From positions 1 to 52,988 of the forward strand of contig SAAW01000005.1 in the NCBI GenBank assembly GCA_009929275.1: DNA of 52,988 bases, given 5' to 3'. Below, piece after piece: positions 16,077 through 24,951 of the stretch (positions are counted from its first letter, which is position 1; each line of letters begins with the position of its first letter). The notes below the pieces were generated by a model that saw nothing but the letters and a program-made list of their open reading frames with translations, was not told where the DNA came from and did not search any database. Position numbers and translations under genes: made by a program. Origin of the DNA: Clostridia bacterium. GTDB lineage: Bacteria > Bacillota > Clostridia > Christensenellales > UBA1242.

Positions 16077-16843
16077 CTTGAATACATTGTGAGTTCCATC
16101 AGTTTTCCGTGTTGTTTTGCGCAGTTGATTGTATTTTCGTTTATTAAAAATTCTTTTTTAATTATAATTTCGTTGTTTTGCCCATAAACTGTCTTAAACA
16201 TTTTTCTTCCAAGCAGAAAATTGCTGTTACCCATAATTCTTTGAGGACAGGGCAAAGTGTTTAACTTAAACTTGCTTTGACTCCCTCCCACAATCGTTTG
16301 CGTTTCAGTTTCACCACTTTTTTCTTTCTCAATCTTTGGTGCTAAAATATACACCTTTTCCTCTGGAATATTTGGGGAAATTTTTATATGTGGCTTAAAA
16401 TCTGAAATCCTAATTTTTTTGTCCTCCGTGTTCACAATAATATTGCCACCAACATTCACAATCTGGTCTTGCCTAATCCGATGAGTTTTTGTGATGAGAA
16501 AATTTAGTTTTAGGTTATTTGAAAGTTCGGCGTCACAGACTTGTCCAAGATAGTCGCCTGTCATAGAATAGACCTCAAGGTTTATTGGGCTGTTTTCATT
16601 TGGATTGCACTGATTTATCGTGGAAATCATCGCCGATGCGTTTTTAATAACAATGGCACTTTCTCCAATGGAATAAACTTTTTTTGAGTCAATCAAGAAC
16701 TCATCATCATCTTCCGAAAACATTTTTAAACTCGCCACATTTGAGCACAATTCATTAAAGCACAAACTTTTTATTGTCCCTTCAATTTTGCCCGAAAAAA
16801 GATTAAGAACTTTTTTTGACACGATATTGCTAAGTAAAATCAT
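16064..16843 (-). CDS. PRC-barrel domain protein
   Basis: A 259-residue soluble protein with what look like two PRC-barrel units. The first (residues about 1-70) has the pattern GKIEGTIKSLCF ... LIDSKKVYSIGESAIVIK. The second (about 88-140) has YSMTGDYLGQVCDAELS ... IVNVGGNIIVN. PRC barrels mediate protein or RNA contacts and are found in RimM and in sporulation and photosystem assembly proteins. The C-terminal 100 residues have no recognised fold. AGGAG precedes the ATG at 16843. Specific role unknown. Confidence 0.7.
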   Translation of the reverse strand: MILLSNIVSKKVLNLFSGKIEGTIKSLCFNELCSNVASLKMFSEDDDEFLIDSKKVYSIGESAIVIKNASAMISTINQCNPNENSPINLEVYSMTGDYLGQVCDAELSNNLKLNFLITKTHRIRQDQIVNVGGNIIVNTEDKKIRISDFKPHIKISPNIPEEKVYILAPKIEKEKSGETETQTIVGGSQSKFKLNTLPCPQRIMGNSNFLLGRKMFKTVYGQNNEIIIKKEFLINENTINCAKQHGKLMELTMYSRKKA

Positions 16844-16937
16844 TTTATCTCCTTATTTTGATGGTATGTCAATACTTATTTATATGTCGCTTTTATGCCA
16901 AATATTATTTGAAATAGTAGCGTTTTTTTTGGCATTA

Positions 16938-16946
16938 TGTTAGAAT
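16938..16946 (+). promoter_or_regulatory. extended -10 of the SPFH gene, predicts a leaderless mRNA
   Basis: TGTTAGAAT is an extended -10 box. The ATG at 16957 is 10 bases beyond it, and there is no Shine-Dalgarno sequence in between. Confidence 0.65.
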
Positions 16947-16956
16947 TTGTTCATAT

Positions 16957-18219
16957 ATGGAATGGTTTTTTGGTTTTAAAAAGTTTTTTAATAAAAAAAT
17001 AGCCTTGCCTCCAAATCAAAATGATGATTTAGTTGTTTTTTTTAAACTGAAAAAAAATATGCTCAAAATCAATTCTAAAGCAGAGGTTTTAGATGGCTAT
17101 AATCTTGTTACTGTGCATTACAACAAAGTTTGCGATGTCTTGCAAGCAGGCGACTACGAACTTGATGCAAGCACTATGCCTGCTCTTTTAAAATTTTGCG
17201 AAAAAAAATTATCAAGAAAGGGTGTTTTTATTCCAACAAGGGTGTTTGCCGACATATATTTTATTAATCTAAACAAAAATTCAAACTATTCTTTTAAGAC
17301 TCCAAACTACGTTTTGACTAAGGGTCAACAGGGTAAAGTGAAGATTAGACTGCAAGGTTCGTTTAAGATGCAAGTTTTGAATGTCAAGAGATTTATGCAA
17401 TCATTTTGTGATGTCTATTCTGTGGTGAAAAATAAAAATGTTTTGAAAGACCTCTCCTATTATGTCGGAAGAGTTGCGGAGAAAGCATTGGACAAAACTT
17501 CGTTTGTTTTGAGCGACTTTTTGGGGAATAAAAGCAAGATTATAGACATTATTATGCAAAATCTTTCTTCACTTGAAAAAGATTTGGGCATTAAGATTGA
17601 CAATGTATCAATAGAAAATGTCATTGTTCCAAGACGATATAAACTTTCAAAAGGCTTTTTGCAAGACAGCAAAAATGCGAATGATAATAGTGAATATTTG
17701 TTTAAACTTGTCGAAGACAGGTTGAACAATATTAAGGAAGATATGACATCGGTGTATGCTGGCTCTATAAGCGAAAAAAGTTCAGAGCCTAACGCACAAG
17801 AGTGCAAAAATTCTTCTTGCAATAATTTTAGTCAAAATCAAGCAAGTTCTGAGCAAGAAAATCAAGAAAATATTTTTATAAAAAATGAAAATTCAAACAA
17901 CTATGATAAAACAGACTCTTATGAAAAGACAGACTCTTCATTTTCAAATTTTGGGGACCAACAGGCTCCAAATATAATTTTTAGTGACGAGGCTTTTTTT
18001 GCAAAAGATAAGACTCAAAACAAAAATGTAACACAAACAGAAAATGCTTTCAATGAGAGTAATGTTAAAAATGATGAAGTTAAAGATAATGGGGGTGAAG
18101 AGATGCCGGCAAAGGAAAGAAAAAATAAAAAATCAAGTTCTCTTGTTACTTGCCCTTGTTGTGGGGCTAAGAATTTTGAAGATGTTGAGTTTTGCTGTGT
18201 GTGTAAAAGCAAATTGTGA
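16957..18219 (+). CDS. SPFH-domain protein with C-terminal zinc ribbon (YdjI-like)
   Basis: A 420-residue protein. Residues about 35-250 follow the SPFH/virion-core-like pattern of YdjI: NSKAEVLDGYNLVTVHYNKVCDVLQAGDYEL, a beta-rich block, then an alpha-helical part ending in IDNVSIENVIVP. Residues about 260-395 are a Ser/Asn/Gln/Glu-rich linker. The C-terminus is a zinc ribbon with CPCCGAKN and FCCVCKSKL. In Bacillus YdjI works with PspA-like proteins on membrane stress; here no pspA is seen, but a PRC-barrel gene and a coiled-coil membrane gene lie upstream. No ribosome site; start chosen by position behind the -10 box. Confidence 0.8.
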   Translation: MEWFFGFKKFFNKKIALPPNQNDDLVVFFKLKKNMLKINSKAEVLDGYNLVTVHYNKVCDVLQAGDYELDASTMPALLKFCEKKLSRKGVFIPTRVFADIYFINLNKNSNYSFKTPNYVLTKGQQGKVKIRLQGSFKMQVLNVKRFMQSFCDVYSVVKNKNVLKDLSYYVGRVAEKALDKTSFVLSDFLGNKSKIIDIIMQNLSSLEKDLGIKIDNVSIENVIVPRRYKLSKGFLQDSKNANDNSEYLFKLVEDRLNNIKEDMTSVYAGSISEKSSEPNAQECKNSSCNNFSQNQASSEQENQENIFIKNENSNNYDKTDSYEKTDSSFSNFGDQQAPNIIFSDEAFFAKDKTQNKNVTQTENAFNESNVKNDEVKDNGGEEMPAKERKNKKSSSLVTCPCCGAKNFEDVEFCCVCKSKL

Positions 18220-18275
18220 TGATTTTGTAATGTCTTGTGAATATTATGGTAATGGCTTGTGAAGCGTTTAGTAAC

Positions 18276-18375
18276 GGCGAAAATTAAAGAACTTTCTGAA
18301 AGAAAGTTCTTGCCCCAAAAATTTCTCAAAATTTTTGGTGTGTAAAAAGAGTTCTCTCTTTTTACAATTTTCGCC
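18276..18375. repeat. four-stem cloverleaf element A
   Basis: An outer stem GGCGAAAATT (18276-18285) with AATTTTCGCC (18366-18375), 10 bp perfect, encloses three consecutive perfect hairpins: 18287-18297/18301-18311 (11 bp, loop GAA), 18315-18324/18329-18338 (10 bp, loop CTCA) and 18342-18351/18356-18365 (10 bp, loop TTCT). Forty-one pairs without a mismatch in 100 bases. It lies in the 264-base gap between the SPFH gene and the DUF1858 gene and has no coding potential. It has no tRNA signature. The same architecture recurs at 52172-52258. Likely a small mobile or structured repeat family; function unknown. Confidence 0.85.
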
Positions 18376-18483
18376 CCTATTAAACAATAAGATTTTCCAA
18401 AATAAATAAAAAATAATAAAAATACTCTTAAATGACTTGATAATATTTTTAAGATAAATTATATGTATTTTAAGGAGAAAAAA

Positions 18484-18702
18484 ATGGAAATCAAAAAAAC
18501 AACAACTTTGGGCGAAATAATGAAAAATTATGAAAATGCCGAAGAAATTTTGAAAAACTTTGGAATGCATTGCTTTTACTGTCCAATGAGCCAAATGGAA
18601 ACTTTGGAAGAGGCAAGCGCTGTGCATGGCATTGATTTGGACTTTATGCTTGGGAAATTAAAAACAGACCTTATCGCCAAAAAATCAAAAGGGAAAAAAT
18701 AG
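18484..18702 (+). CDS. DUF1858 protein
   Basis: A 72-residue protein with the DUF1858 pattern: TTTLGEIMKNYENAEEILKNFGMHCFYCPMSQMETLEEASAVHGID, split here only to show the key CFYC pair. The family is a small helical domain with a CxxC, sometimes fused to ScdA/hemerythrin-like proteins, and its role is not established. ATG 18484 is preceded by AAGGAG; an upstream in-frame ATG at 18463 lacks one. The final residues are a lysine-rich tail. A weak promoter TTGATA-17-TATATG (18437-18465) may serve it. Confidence 0.88.
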   Translation: MEIKKTTTLGEIMKNYENAEEILKNFGMHCFYCPMSQMETLEEASAVHGIDLDFMLGKLKTDLIAKKSKGKK

Positions 18703-18859
18703 ACTATTTATTTTAATCTATTTTATTTTAATTTTGAAAAGAAAATTGCTTCGATTTACAACCTATTATATATAGTGCAAATTTTTTATAACAATAATTA
18801 AAATTTTTTGAATAATCCCCTTTAAAAATGCCAATCTAGTTTTAAAAGGGGTAAGTATT

Positions 18860-19033
18860 ATGAAAAGAACACCAAAGCAGGGTATTGTTTGTGATGTTAG
18901 CACTTGCATATATAATGTTGACGGCAGAGCGTGTTGCAGAAAAGGTATTGTAATTTCGACCGACACAAAAAATCAAGAGACGCATTATTGCAAGTCTTTT
19001 GAGCGAAGTTGTGGGTTTAAGGAAGAAGAATAA
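18860..19033 (+). CDS. DUF1540 protein, small
   Basis: A 57-residue protein with the pattern VCDVSTCIYNVDGRACC, then KGIVIS, then HYCKSF. This is the DUF1540 arrangement of four main cysteines (C-x4-C-x-YN, C-x-A-like, C-x-SF) seen in many Firmicutes. AAAGGGG lies 7 bases before the ATG. It is followed by a strong terminator. Together with the gene at 3520-3837 it makes three DUF1540-like units in the window. Metal binding is likely, function unknown. Confidence 0.82.
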   Translation: MKRTPKQGIVCDVSTCIYNVDGRACCRKGIVISTDTKNQETHYCKSFERSCGFKEEE

Positions 19034-19115
19034 ATTTTTAAAGCAAAGGGCATAGTTGATTTGACTTTTATTAGCGAAAAAAGGCGAATTGTAAGAACTT
19101 TTGACAGAAAATAAG

Positions 19116-19158
19116 AATATAAAACTCGTTTTTAAAGGCGAGTTTTATATTTTTTTAA
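19116..19158 (+). terminator. terminator after the DUF1540 gene
   Basis: AATATAAAACTCG (19116-19128) pairs perfectly with CGAGTTTTATATT (19139-19151), followed by T residues. It isolates the small-protein genes from the ribosomal cluster. Confidence 0.88.
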
Positions 19159-19239
19159 TAGATTATTAATATTTATATGTGCAAGTTGCACAAACTTATT
19201 AAATGTCAAAAAATTACCATTTTTATTGAAAAAAAGGTG

Positions 19240-19268
19240 TTGACTAATGGGCTTTCGTATAGTAAAAT
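19240..19268 (+). promoter_or_regulatory. main promoter of the S10-spc-alpha cluster
   Basis: TTGACT (19240-19245), 17 bases, TAAAAT (19263-19268). No comparably strong promoter is seen in the next 16 kb, so this may drive the whole cluster. Confidence 0.82.
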
Positions 19269-19274
19269 CACTTT

Positions 19275-19465
19275 ACCTAGAAAAATGGGTTGAAGCGCAA
19301 AGTTACTGTTTTTAGCAACAAAAATAGAGAATTTGTGTGGACAAGTTTGAATATCAATTCAAGCGAACCGACGAAAATCTGTAACAAGATTTTTTTTAAA
19401 GTGTTTAATATATGAAACACACGGTAAAGTGTATTAAATGGGTCGGTATGGGTAAAGGAGAAAGA
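19275..19465 (+). promoter_or_regulatory. structured leader of rpsJ with possible attenuator
   Basis: A leader of about 190 bases without a gene. It holds an 8-bp hairpin at 19345-19364 (GTTTGAAT with ATTCAAGC), then AAAATCT-GTAACA-AGATTTT (19374-19393) with a run of eight T, which looks like an intrinsic terminator, then GTGTTT/AAACAC (19401-19420), and finally AAAGGAG before rpsJ. Attenuation by a ribosomal protein is the natural inference; the ligand is not visible. Confidence 0.6.
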
Positions 19466-19774
19466 ATGGCAACACAAAAAATTAGAATCAAATTAAAATC
19501 GTATGACCACAACTTGATTGATTTAGCCGCTTCCAGAATTATGGAAACTGCGATTAAGTCTGGATCTCAAGTTGCAGGTCCAATCCCACTTCCTGTGGAA
19601 AAAGAAGTGGTGACAGTTATTAGAGCACCTCATAAATATAAGGATAGTCGTGAACAATTTGAGATGCGAACCCACAAGAGAATTATTGACATCTACACCC
19701 CATCAAGCAAGGCGGTTGACGCACTTATGAAACTTGACTTGCCAGCAGGTGTTGATATCAACATTAAACTATAA
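19466..19774 (+). CDS. rpsJ: 30S ribosomal protein S10
   Basis: A 102-residue uS10 (head of the small subunit, also NusE in antitermination). Typical blocks: [21 protein letters not shown] and [31 protein letters not shown], here cited in parts. ATG 19466 follows AAAGGAG; the upstream ATG at 19412 lies in the leader hairpin and gives an alien N-terminus. First gene of the cluster, 20 bases before rplC. The str operon (rpsL, rpsG, fusA, tuf) is not directly upstream. Confidence 0.98.
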   Translation: MATQKIRIKLKSYDHNLIDLAASRIMETAIKSGSQVAGPIPLPVEKEVVTVIRAPHKYKDSREQFEMRTHKRIIDIYTPSSKAVDALMKLDLPAGVDINIKL

Positions 19775-19794
19775 AGGTCGAGAGGAGAAAGAAA

Positions 19795-20433
19795 ATGGAA
19801 AAAGCAATTCTTGGAAAGAAAATTGGAATGACACAAGTTTTCGACCAAAACGGAATAGTAACACCAGTTACAGTCATACTTGCAGGGCCTTGCACTGTTG
19901 TCCAGAAAAAAACCGTGGATAAAGATGGATACGATGCTTTGGTGGTTGCTTTTGAAGAAGCAAAAGAAAAAAATAAGAGCAAACCAGAACTTGGATTGTT
20001 CAAAAAGACGAATGTAAGCCCAAAGAAATATCTTAGAGAATACAAACTTGACAATTTTGCAGAACTTGAAGTAGGGAGTGAAATCAAATGCTCCGTCTTT
20101 AAAGAAGGCGACGTTGTTGACGTTACAGGGACTTCAAAAGGTCACGGTTTTAGTGGAAATATCAAAAGATGGAATGGCAGAAGACTTAAAATGACTCACG
20201 GAACAGGACCTGTGCATAGACAAGCAGGACCTTCAGGAGCAAACTCAACTCCAAGCCGTGTCTTTAAAAATCACAAAATGCCAGGACAGTTTGGTGTGGA
20301 CAAAACAACAAATCTCAATCTAAAAGTCGTTAAGGTTGACGAAGACAAAAATGTTCTTCTAATTCAGGGAAGTATTCCCGGGAACAAAAATGGTCTTGTG
20401 TCAATTCGCAGTGCAGTGAAAACACAAAAGTAA
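19795..20433 (+). CDS. rplC: 50S ribosomal protein L3
   Basis: A 212-residue uL3, one of the first proteins to bind 23S rRNA and close to the peptidyl transferase centre. It begins [17 protein letters not shown], and the glutamine-bearing loop region reads [14 protein letters not shown] with normal spacing. Length is standard. GAGGAGAAAG precedes the ATG. Confidence 0.98.
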   Translation: MEKAILGKKIGMTQVFDQNGIVTPVTVILAGPCTVVQKKTVDKDGYDALVVAFEEAKEKNKSKPELGLFKKTNVSPKKYLREYKLDNFAELEVGSEIKCSVFKEGDVVDVTGTSKGHGFSGNIKRWNGRRLKMTHGTGPVHRQAGPSGANSTPSRVFKNHKMPGQFGVDKTTNLNLKVVKVDEDKNVLLIQGSIPGNKNGLVSIRSAVKTQK

Positions 20434-20447
20434 GGAGTGATTAGAAA

Positions 20448-21077
20448 ATGCCAAAAGTTAAAGTTTACAACACAAAAGCAGAGATTGTTGGACAAATTAC
20501 CCTTTCCGATGAAGTGTTCGGTTGCGAGTATAACGAACCACTCATTCATCAAGTGGTGGTGGCTTTCAACAATAATCAAAGACAAGGAACAAAGTCAACT
20601 TTACTTCGCAGTGAAGTGAGAGGACATGCCAAAAAACCTTGGAAACAAAAAGGCACCGGTAGAGCAAGACAAGGTTCAACAAAGAGTGCACAATGGAAAG
20701 GTGGTGGAATTATATTCGCACCAAAACCAAGAGATTTTTCTCAAAAAATTAACAAGTCAATGAAAGTGTCTGCTTTTAAGAGTGCTATCAGTGCAAAAGT
20801 GGCAGACAACGAAGTTTTCATTCTTGAAAATTTATCTGTGGAACAACCAAAAACAAAACTCTTTAATGAAATCTTAAATAGTTTTGAAGTTGGCTCGAAA
20901 AACGTTATGTTTGTTTTGAGTGAAAAAGACGAAAATATCATTCGCGCTGTCGCAAACATTCCAAATGTCCACATAACTTATGCAGATGTGCTTGGGACAT
21001 ACAACATTGTTTCAAACACAAAACTTTACATCACAAAAGATGCAATCAATAAAATAGAGGAGGCTTATAAACAATGA
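20448..21077 (+). CDS. rplD: 50S ribosomal protein L4
   Basis: A 209-residue uL4. The tunnel-lining loop is recognisable ([20 protein letters not shown], with the GTGRARQG signature), followed by the globular domain. In some bacteria L4 also represses its own S10 operon through the leader; whether the leader at 19275-19465 is such a site is open. Its stop overlaps the ATG of rplW by four bases. Confidence 0.98.
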   Translation: MPKVKVYNTKAEIVGQITLSDEVFGCEYNEPLIHQVVVAFNNNQRQGTKSTLLRSEVRGHAKKPWKQKGTGRARQGSTKSAQWKGGGIIFAPKPRDFSQKINKSMKVSAFKSAISAKVADNEVFILENLSVEQPKTKLFNEILNSFEVGSKNVMFVLSEKDENIIRAVANIPNVHITYADVLGTYNIVSNTKLYITKDAINKIEEAYKQ

Positions 21078-21376
21078 ATGCCTACGATATTATAAAAAAA
21101 CCGCTTTTATCAGAAAAAAGCTATGCAACAATTCACGACAAAAAATACACCTTCATTGTGGATATGAATGCAAACAAAATTTCAATCAAACAAGCAGTCG
21201 AACAAATTTTTAAAGTCAAAGTGAAACAGGTTAACACTTTAATTGTGAAAGGAAAAGTCAAAACTCAAAACACAAAACAAGGCAGAAGTGTTGGTAGAAC
21301 AAGCGATTACAAAAAGGCAATTGTTTGGCTTACTAAAGAAAGCAAGCCTATCGAATTTTTTGAGAGTTTGAACTAA
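21074..21376 (+). CDS. rplW: 50S ribosomal protein L23
   Basis: A 100-residue uL23 at the exit-tunnel rim, where trigger factor and SRP dock. Family blocks: [12 protein letters not shown] at the N-terminus, [20 protein letters not shown], and [11 protein letters not shown]. Start overlaps rplD by ATGA, with AGGAGG inside the rplD end, suggesting coupled translation. Confidence 0.98.
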   Translation: MNAYDIIKKPLLSEKSYATIHDKKYTFIVDMNANKISIKQAVEQIFKVKVKQVNTLIVKGKVKTQNTKQGRSVGRTSDYKKAIVWLTKESKPIEFFESLN

Positions 21377-21389
21377 GAGGAGAAAAAAA

Positions 21390-22220
21390 ATGGCAATCAA
21401 AAGACATAATCCAACAACACCTGCACAAAGGTTTGTTATGACAGCAGACTTCTCTGGGCTCACAAAGAAAAAACCCGAGAAAAAACTTCTTTCCGTCAAA
21501 AAACATCGTGGCGGAAGAAACGGACAAGGGAAGATCACTGTTAGACACATTGGCGGTGGAAACAAACAAAAATATAGAGTAATCGATTTCAAAAGAAATC
21601 ACGATGATATCCCTGCAAAAGTGGAAGCGATTGAATATGACCCAAACAGAACAGCAAACATTGCGCTTTTAAGTTATGCAGATGGTGCAAAATCATATAT
21701 TCTTGCTCCTGTTGGCTTGAACATTGGCGACAAAGTTATGAGCGGGGAAGTAATTGAAGTAAAAGTCGGAAATTGTATGCCTCTTGTTAACATTCCTGTG
21801 GGAAGCGTGGTGCACAACATCGAACTTCGTCCTGGACAAGGCGCTGTGATTGCAAGGTCAGCAGGTATCTCTGCAAGATTTATGGCAAAAGAAGGCAATT
21901 ATGCCACTTTAAAAATGCCAAGTGGAGAGATGCGTATGGTGCCTGTTAATTGCAGAGCAACTTTGGGACAAGTGGGAAACGTTGATCACGAACTTATCTC
22001 CATTGGAAAAGCAGGAAGAAAAAGACATATGGGTGTCCGCCCAACTGTGCGTGGTTCGGCTATGAACCCTTGCGATCACCCTCATGGTGGTGGCGAAGGA
22101 AAATCTCCTATTGGTCACGCTGGTCCGCTTACTCCTTGGGGCAAACCTGCTCTTGGATTTAAGACAAGAAACAAGAAAAAGAGTACTAATAAGATGATTA
22201 TTAGTAGGTCTAAAAAGTGA
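21390..22220 (+). CDS. rplB: 50S ribosomal protein L2
   Basis: A 276-residue uL2, needed for peptidyl transfer and subunit joining. The conserved C-terminal loop is intact ([17 protein letters not shown], with the key His in HPHGGG). N-terminal OB-fold part [20 protein letters not shown] is normal. GAGGAG precedes the ATG. Confidence 0.98.
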   Translation: MAIKRHNPTTPAQRFVMTADFSGLTKKKPEKKLLSVKKHRGGRNGQGKITVRHIGGGNKQKYRVIDFKRNHDDIPAKVEAIEYDPNRTANIALLSYADGAKSYILAPVGLNIGDKVMSGEVIEVKVGNCMPLVNIPVGSVVHNIELRPGQGAVIARSAGISARFMAKEGNYATLKMPSGEMRMVPVNCRATLGQVGNVDHELISIGKAGRKRHMGVRPTVRGSAMNPCDHPHGGGEGKSPIGHAGPLTPWGKPALGFKTRNKKKSTNKMIISRSKK

Positions 22221-22236
22221 TAGGGAGATATAGAAA

Positions 22237-22518
22237 ATGAGTAAATCATTAAAGAAAACACCTTTTGTGGAAGAAAGATTGATGAACAGAATTAAAGCAT
22301 TGAACGAATCTAACACAAAAAAACCTTTAAAAACTTGGTCGAGGGCTTCGGTTATTTATCCTGAATTTGTTGGACACACGATTGCTGTTCACAACGGCAA
22401 AAAACACATTCCTGTGTATTGCACTGCAGAGATGGTGGGACACAAGCTTGGTGAATTTTCTCCAACGAGAACATATAAGGGACACGGCTCAGATAAGGCA
22501 AAGGCAAAATCCAAATAA
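22237..22518 (+). CDS. rpsS: 30S ribosomal protein S19
   Basis: A 93-residue uS19 (small-subunit head). Family blocks: [13 protein letters not shown] at the start, [24 protein letters not shown] and [14 protein letters not shown]. Normal length, GGGAGA ribosome site. Confidence 0.98.
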   Translation: MSKSLKKTPFVEERLMNRIKALNESNTKKPLKTWSRASVIYPEFVGHTIAVHNGKKHIPVYCTAEMVGHKLGEFSPTRTYKGHGSDKAKAKSK

Positions 22519-22529
22519 GGAGAGAAAAA

Positions 22530-22916
22530 ATGGCAAAAAACATTAAAGAAAAAACAATTAAAATAGAAGAATCTCGCGACACAAGACCCATTGCTGTTGT
22601 CAAGTATTTAAGACTTAGTGCTTCAAAACTTAACATTGTGATGAATATGGTTCGAGGCAAAAAATGTGATGAGGCAGTTGCTATTTTGAAGAATACTCCA
22701 AATAAAGCAGCCGATATGATTTTAAAAGCAATTGAATCTGCTGTGGCAAATGCCGAAAACAATAAGGGACTTGACAAGAATGACTTATATGTCGCCGAAC
22801 TCTATTCAGGGCAAGGAGCAACATATAAAAGACAAAACATTCGTGCCAGAGGCAGAGTTGATCAAATTTTAAAAAGAACAAGCAATATAACAGTTATACT
22901 GGATATGGCTAAGTAA
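22530..22916 (+). CDS. rplV: 50S ribosomal protein L22
   Basis: A 128-residue uL22 with the tunnel beta-hairpin region (RQNIRARGRVDQILKRTSNI). The N-terminus carries about 20 extra residues (KNIKEKTIKIEESRDTR) before the core start AVVKYLRLSASKLN, compared with the usual 110-residue form. GGAGAG before the ATG. Confidence 0.97.
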   Translation: MAKNIKEKTIKIEESRDTRPIAVVKYLRLSASKLNIVMNMVRGKKCDEAVAILKNTPNKAADMILKAIESAVANAENNKGLDKNDLYVAELYSGQGATYKRQNIRARGRVDQILKRTSNITVILDMAK

Positions 22917-22929
22917 GGGAGAGAGTAGA

Positions 22930-23601
22930 ATGGGACAAAAAGTTAGTCCAAACGGACTTAGAATTGGAATTAATAAAGGCTGGAACTCTTTATGGTTTGT
23001 CAAAAAAGCAGATTTTGCAAAATTCCTTAAAGAAGACAATGTCATCAGAACTTTCATCAAAAAGAAATATTACGCTTGTGCTATTTCTAAGATTATGATC
23101 GAAAGAACTGCAAAGAGGATTGTCATCAGCATCTACACTTCTCGCCCAGGGATTTTGATTGGTCAAAAAGGCGTTGGTGTTGAAAATATTAAAAAAGAAG
23201 TGATGGGACTCACAAAGGCAGAATCTGTCTCTATTAATATCAAAGAAATCAAAAATCCAGACATAGATGCAACTTTGGTGGCAGAAAGCATTGCTAGCCA
23301 ACTTGAAAAGCGTGTTCAATTTAGACGTGCTATGAAAATGGCTATGCAAAAAGCAATGAAATCCGGTGTGAAAGGTGTGAAAACAATGGTTGCTGGCCGT
23401 CTTGGTGGAGCAGACATTGCAAGAACAGAGCACTATCACGAAGGCAGTTTGCCACTTCAAACATTAAGAGCCGACATCGACTATGGCTTTGCACAAGCAA
23501 AGACAACTTTCGGTATGCTTGGAGTTAAAGTTTGGATTTATAACGGAGAGATTTATGCGAAAAAAACTTTAAAGGAGGTAACAAAGAATGTTAATGCCTA
23601 A
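22930..23601 (+). CDS. rpsC: 30S ribosomal protein S3
   Basis: A 223-residue uS3 at the mRNA entry site. [20 protein letters not shown], the KH-domain loop [12 protein letters not shown] and the C-terminal [14 protein letters not shown] block are all present. Its last 14 bases overlap the start of rplP. Confidence 0.98.
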   Translation: MGQKVSPNGLRIGINKGWNSLWFVKKADFAKFLKEDNVIRTFIKKKYYACAISKIMIERTAKRIVISIYTSRPGILIGQKGVGVENIKKEVMGLTKAESVSINIKEIKNPDIDATLVAESIASQLEKRVQFRRAMKMAMQKAMKSGVKGVKTMVAGRLGGADIARTEHYHEGSLPLQTLRADIDYGFAQAKTTFGMLGVKVWIYNGEIYAKKTLKEVTKNVNA

Positions 23602-24064
23602 AAAAGTTAAAAGAAGAAAAGTCCAAAGAGGCAGAATGAAGGGCAAAGCAACTCGTGGAAACAAACTTGCATATGGCGACTTTGGCATAATTACAACAGA
23701 GCCTTCGTGGATTACCTCAAACCAAATTGAATCTGCTCGTATTGCTCTCACAAGAGTTGTCAAAGGAACAGGCAAAGTTTGGATTGACATTTTCCCAGAT
23801 AAGCCAATCACCAAAAAACCTGCCGAAACTCGAATGGGTAGCGGAAAAGGTAACCCAGAATATTGGGTGGCAGTGGTGAAACCGGGCAGAGTGCTGTTTG
23901 AAGTGAAAGGGGTTGCAATGGCAGTCGCAAAAGAAGCATGCAGACTTGCAGGACACAAATTGCCATGCAAAACAAAATTCATTGCAAGAGAAACCGAGAT
24001 AGAAACTGCTCCTGCCGAAACCCAAGAAAACGAAACCAAAGTGGAAGGTGGTGCAGAAGAATGA
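23588..24064 (+). CDS. rplP: 50S ribosomal protein L16
   Basis: A 158-residue uL16 near the A site. Begins [19 protein letters not shown] as in the family. The start at 23588 lies 14 bases inside rpsC and is preceded by AAAGGAGG, an ideal site. The last 20 or so residues ([19 protein letters not shown] and on) are an acidic tail missing from the usual 140-odd-residue protein. Stop overlaps rpmC by ATGA. Confidence 0.97.
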   Translation: MLMPKKVKRRKVQRGRMKGKATRGNKLAYGDFGIITTEPSWITSNQIESARIALTRVVKGTGKVWIDIFPDKPITKKPAETRMGSGKGNPEYWVAVVKPGRVLFEVKGVAMAVAKEACRLAGHKLPCKTKFIARETEIETAPAETQENETKVEGGAEE

Positions 24065-24282
24065 AAATAAAAGAAATTAGAAGTTTGACTAACGATGAAT
24101 TAAATTCAAAGTTAATGTCTGTCAAAACAGAGTTGTTCAATCTTAGATTTCAACACGCAACGGGAAACCTTGCAAATCCAATGCTTTTGAACTCTTTGAA
24201 GAAGGATATTGCAAAAATAAAAACTGTTCTTACCGAAAGAGAAATGAATATCAGTGTTGATGTTAAAAAGGCTAAGGCATAG
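24061..24282 (+). CDS. rpmC: 50S ribosomal protein L29
   Basis: A 73-residue uL29 of the tunnel rim: [47 protein letters not shown] take the ATG at 24061 that overlaps the rplP stop; a longer frame upstream would lie inside rplP. Confidence 0.97.
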   Translation: MKIKEIRSLTNDELNSKLMSVKTELFNLRFQHATGNLANPMLLNSLKKDIAKIKTVLTEREMNISVDVKKAKA

Positions 24283-24288
24283 GAGAGA

Positions 24289-24552
24289 ATGATGGAAGAA
24301 ATAAGAAATAATAGAAAAACAAAAATTGGTGTGGTTGTTAGCGACAAAATGCATAAAACATGCGTTGTGTCCGTCACTTCAAACGTGAAACACCCACTTT
24401 ACAAAAAAGTCGTAAAAATTACAAAGAAGTTTAACGCTCACGATGAGAATAATGATTGCAAGGTGGGAGATACCGTTGAAATTATGGAAACAAGACCTAT
24501 TAGCAAAAACACTCATTTCAGACTTCTTAGAATAATTGAAAAGGCAAAATAA
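24289..24552 (+). CDS. rpsQ: 30S ribosomal protein S17
   Basis: An 87-residue uS17. Blocks: RKTKIGVVVSDKMHKTCVVSV and VGDTVEIMETRPISKNTHFRLLRI. Two start codons stand in tandem (24289 and 24292). The second is better spaced from GGAGAG (6 rather than 3 bases), so the protein may be one residue shorter. Confidence 0.97.
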   Translation: MMEEIRNNRKTKIGVVVSDKMHKTCVVSVTSNVKHPLYKKVVKITKKFNAHDENNDCKVGDTVEIMETRPISKNTHFRLLRIIEKAK

Positions 24553-24567
24553 TAGGAGGAAGTTAAT

Positions 24568-24936
24568 ATGATTCAACCACAAACAAAATTAAAAGTTGCC
24601 GACAACACTGGCGCAAAAATTATTATGTGCATCAGAGTTCTTGGTGGATCTTTTAGAAGAAGTGGAAACATTGGTGATGTCATCATTGCCTCTGTTAAGA
24701 AAGCAACTCCGGGTGGTGTTGTGAAAAAAGGTGACGTTGTGAAAGCAGTTATTGTTAGAAGTTGCAAAGGTCTTCAAAGGGCTGATGCTTCAACTATAAA
24801 ATTTGACGACAATGCTGGGGTTATCATTGACAACCAAAAGCAACCACGAGGAACTCGTATTTTTGGGCCTGTTGCAAGGGAACTAAGAGAAAAAGGTTAT
24901 ATGAAAATCATTTCTCTTGCTCCTGAAGTCTTGTGA
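24568..24936 (+). CDS. rplN: 50S ribosomal protein L14
   Basis: A 122-residue uL14 at the subunit interface: [17 protein letters not shown], the [10 protein letters not shown] strand, and [28 protein letters not shown] in parts. Standard length, AGGAGG site. Confidence 0.98.
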   Translation: MIQPQTKLKVADNTGAKIIMCIRVLGGSFRRSGNIGDVIIASVKKATPGGVVKKGDVVKAVIVRSCKGLQRADASTIKFDDNAGVIIDNQKQPRGTRIFGPVARELREKGYMKIISLAPEVL

Positions 24937-24951
24937 GGAGGGACATAGAGA

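Noticed and set aside
18276..18375. tRNA or T-box explanation for the cloverleaf
   Set aside because: Stems are too long and perfect, arm sizes are wrong, there is no anticodon loop of seven bases, no TTC loop, no T-box consensus and no terminator.
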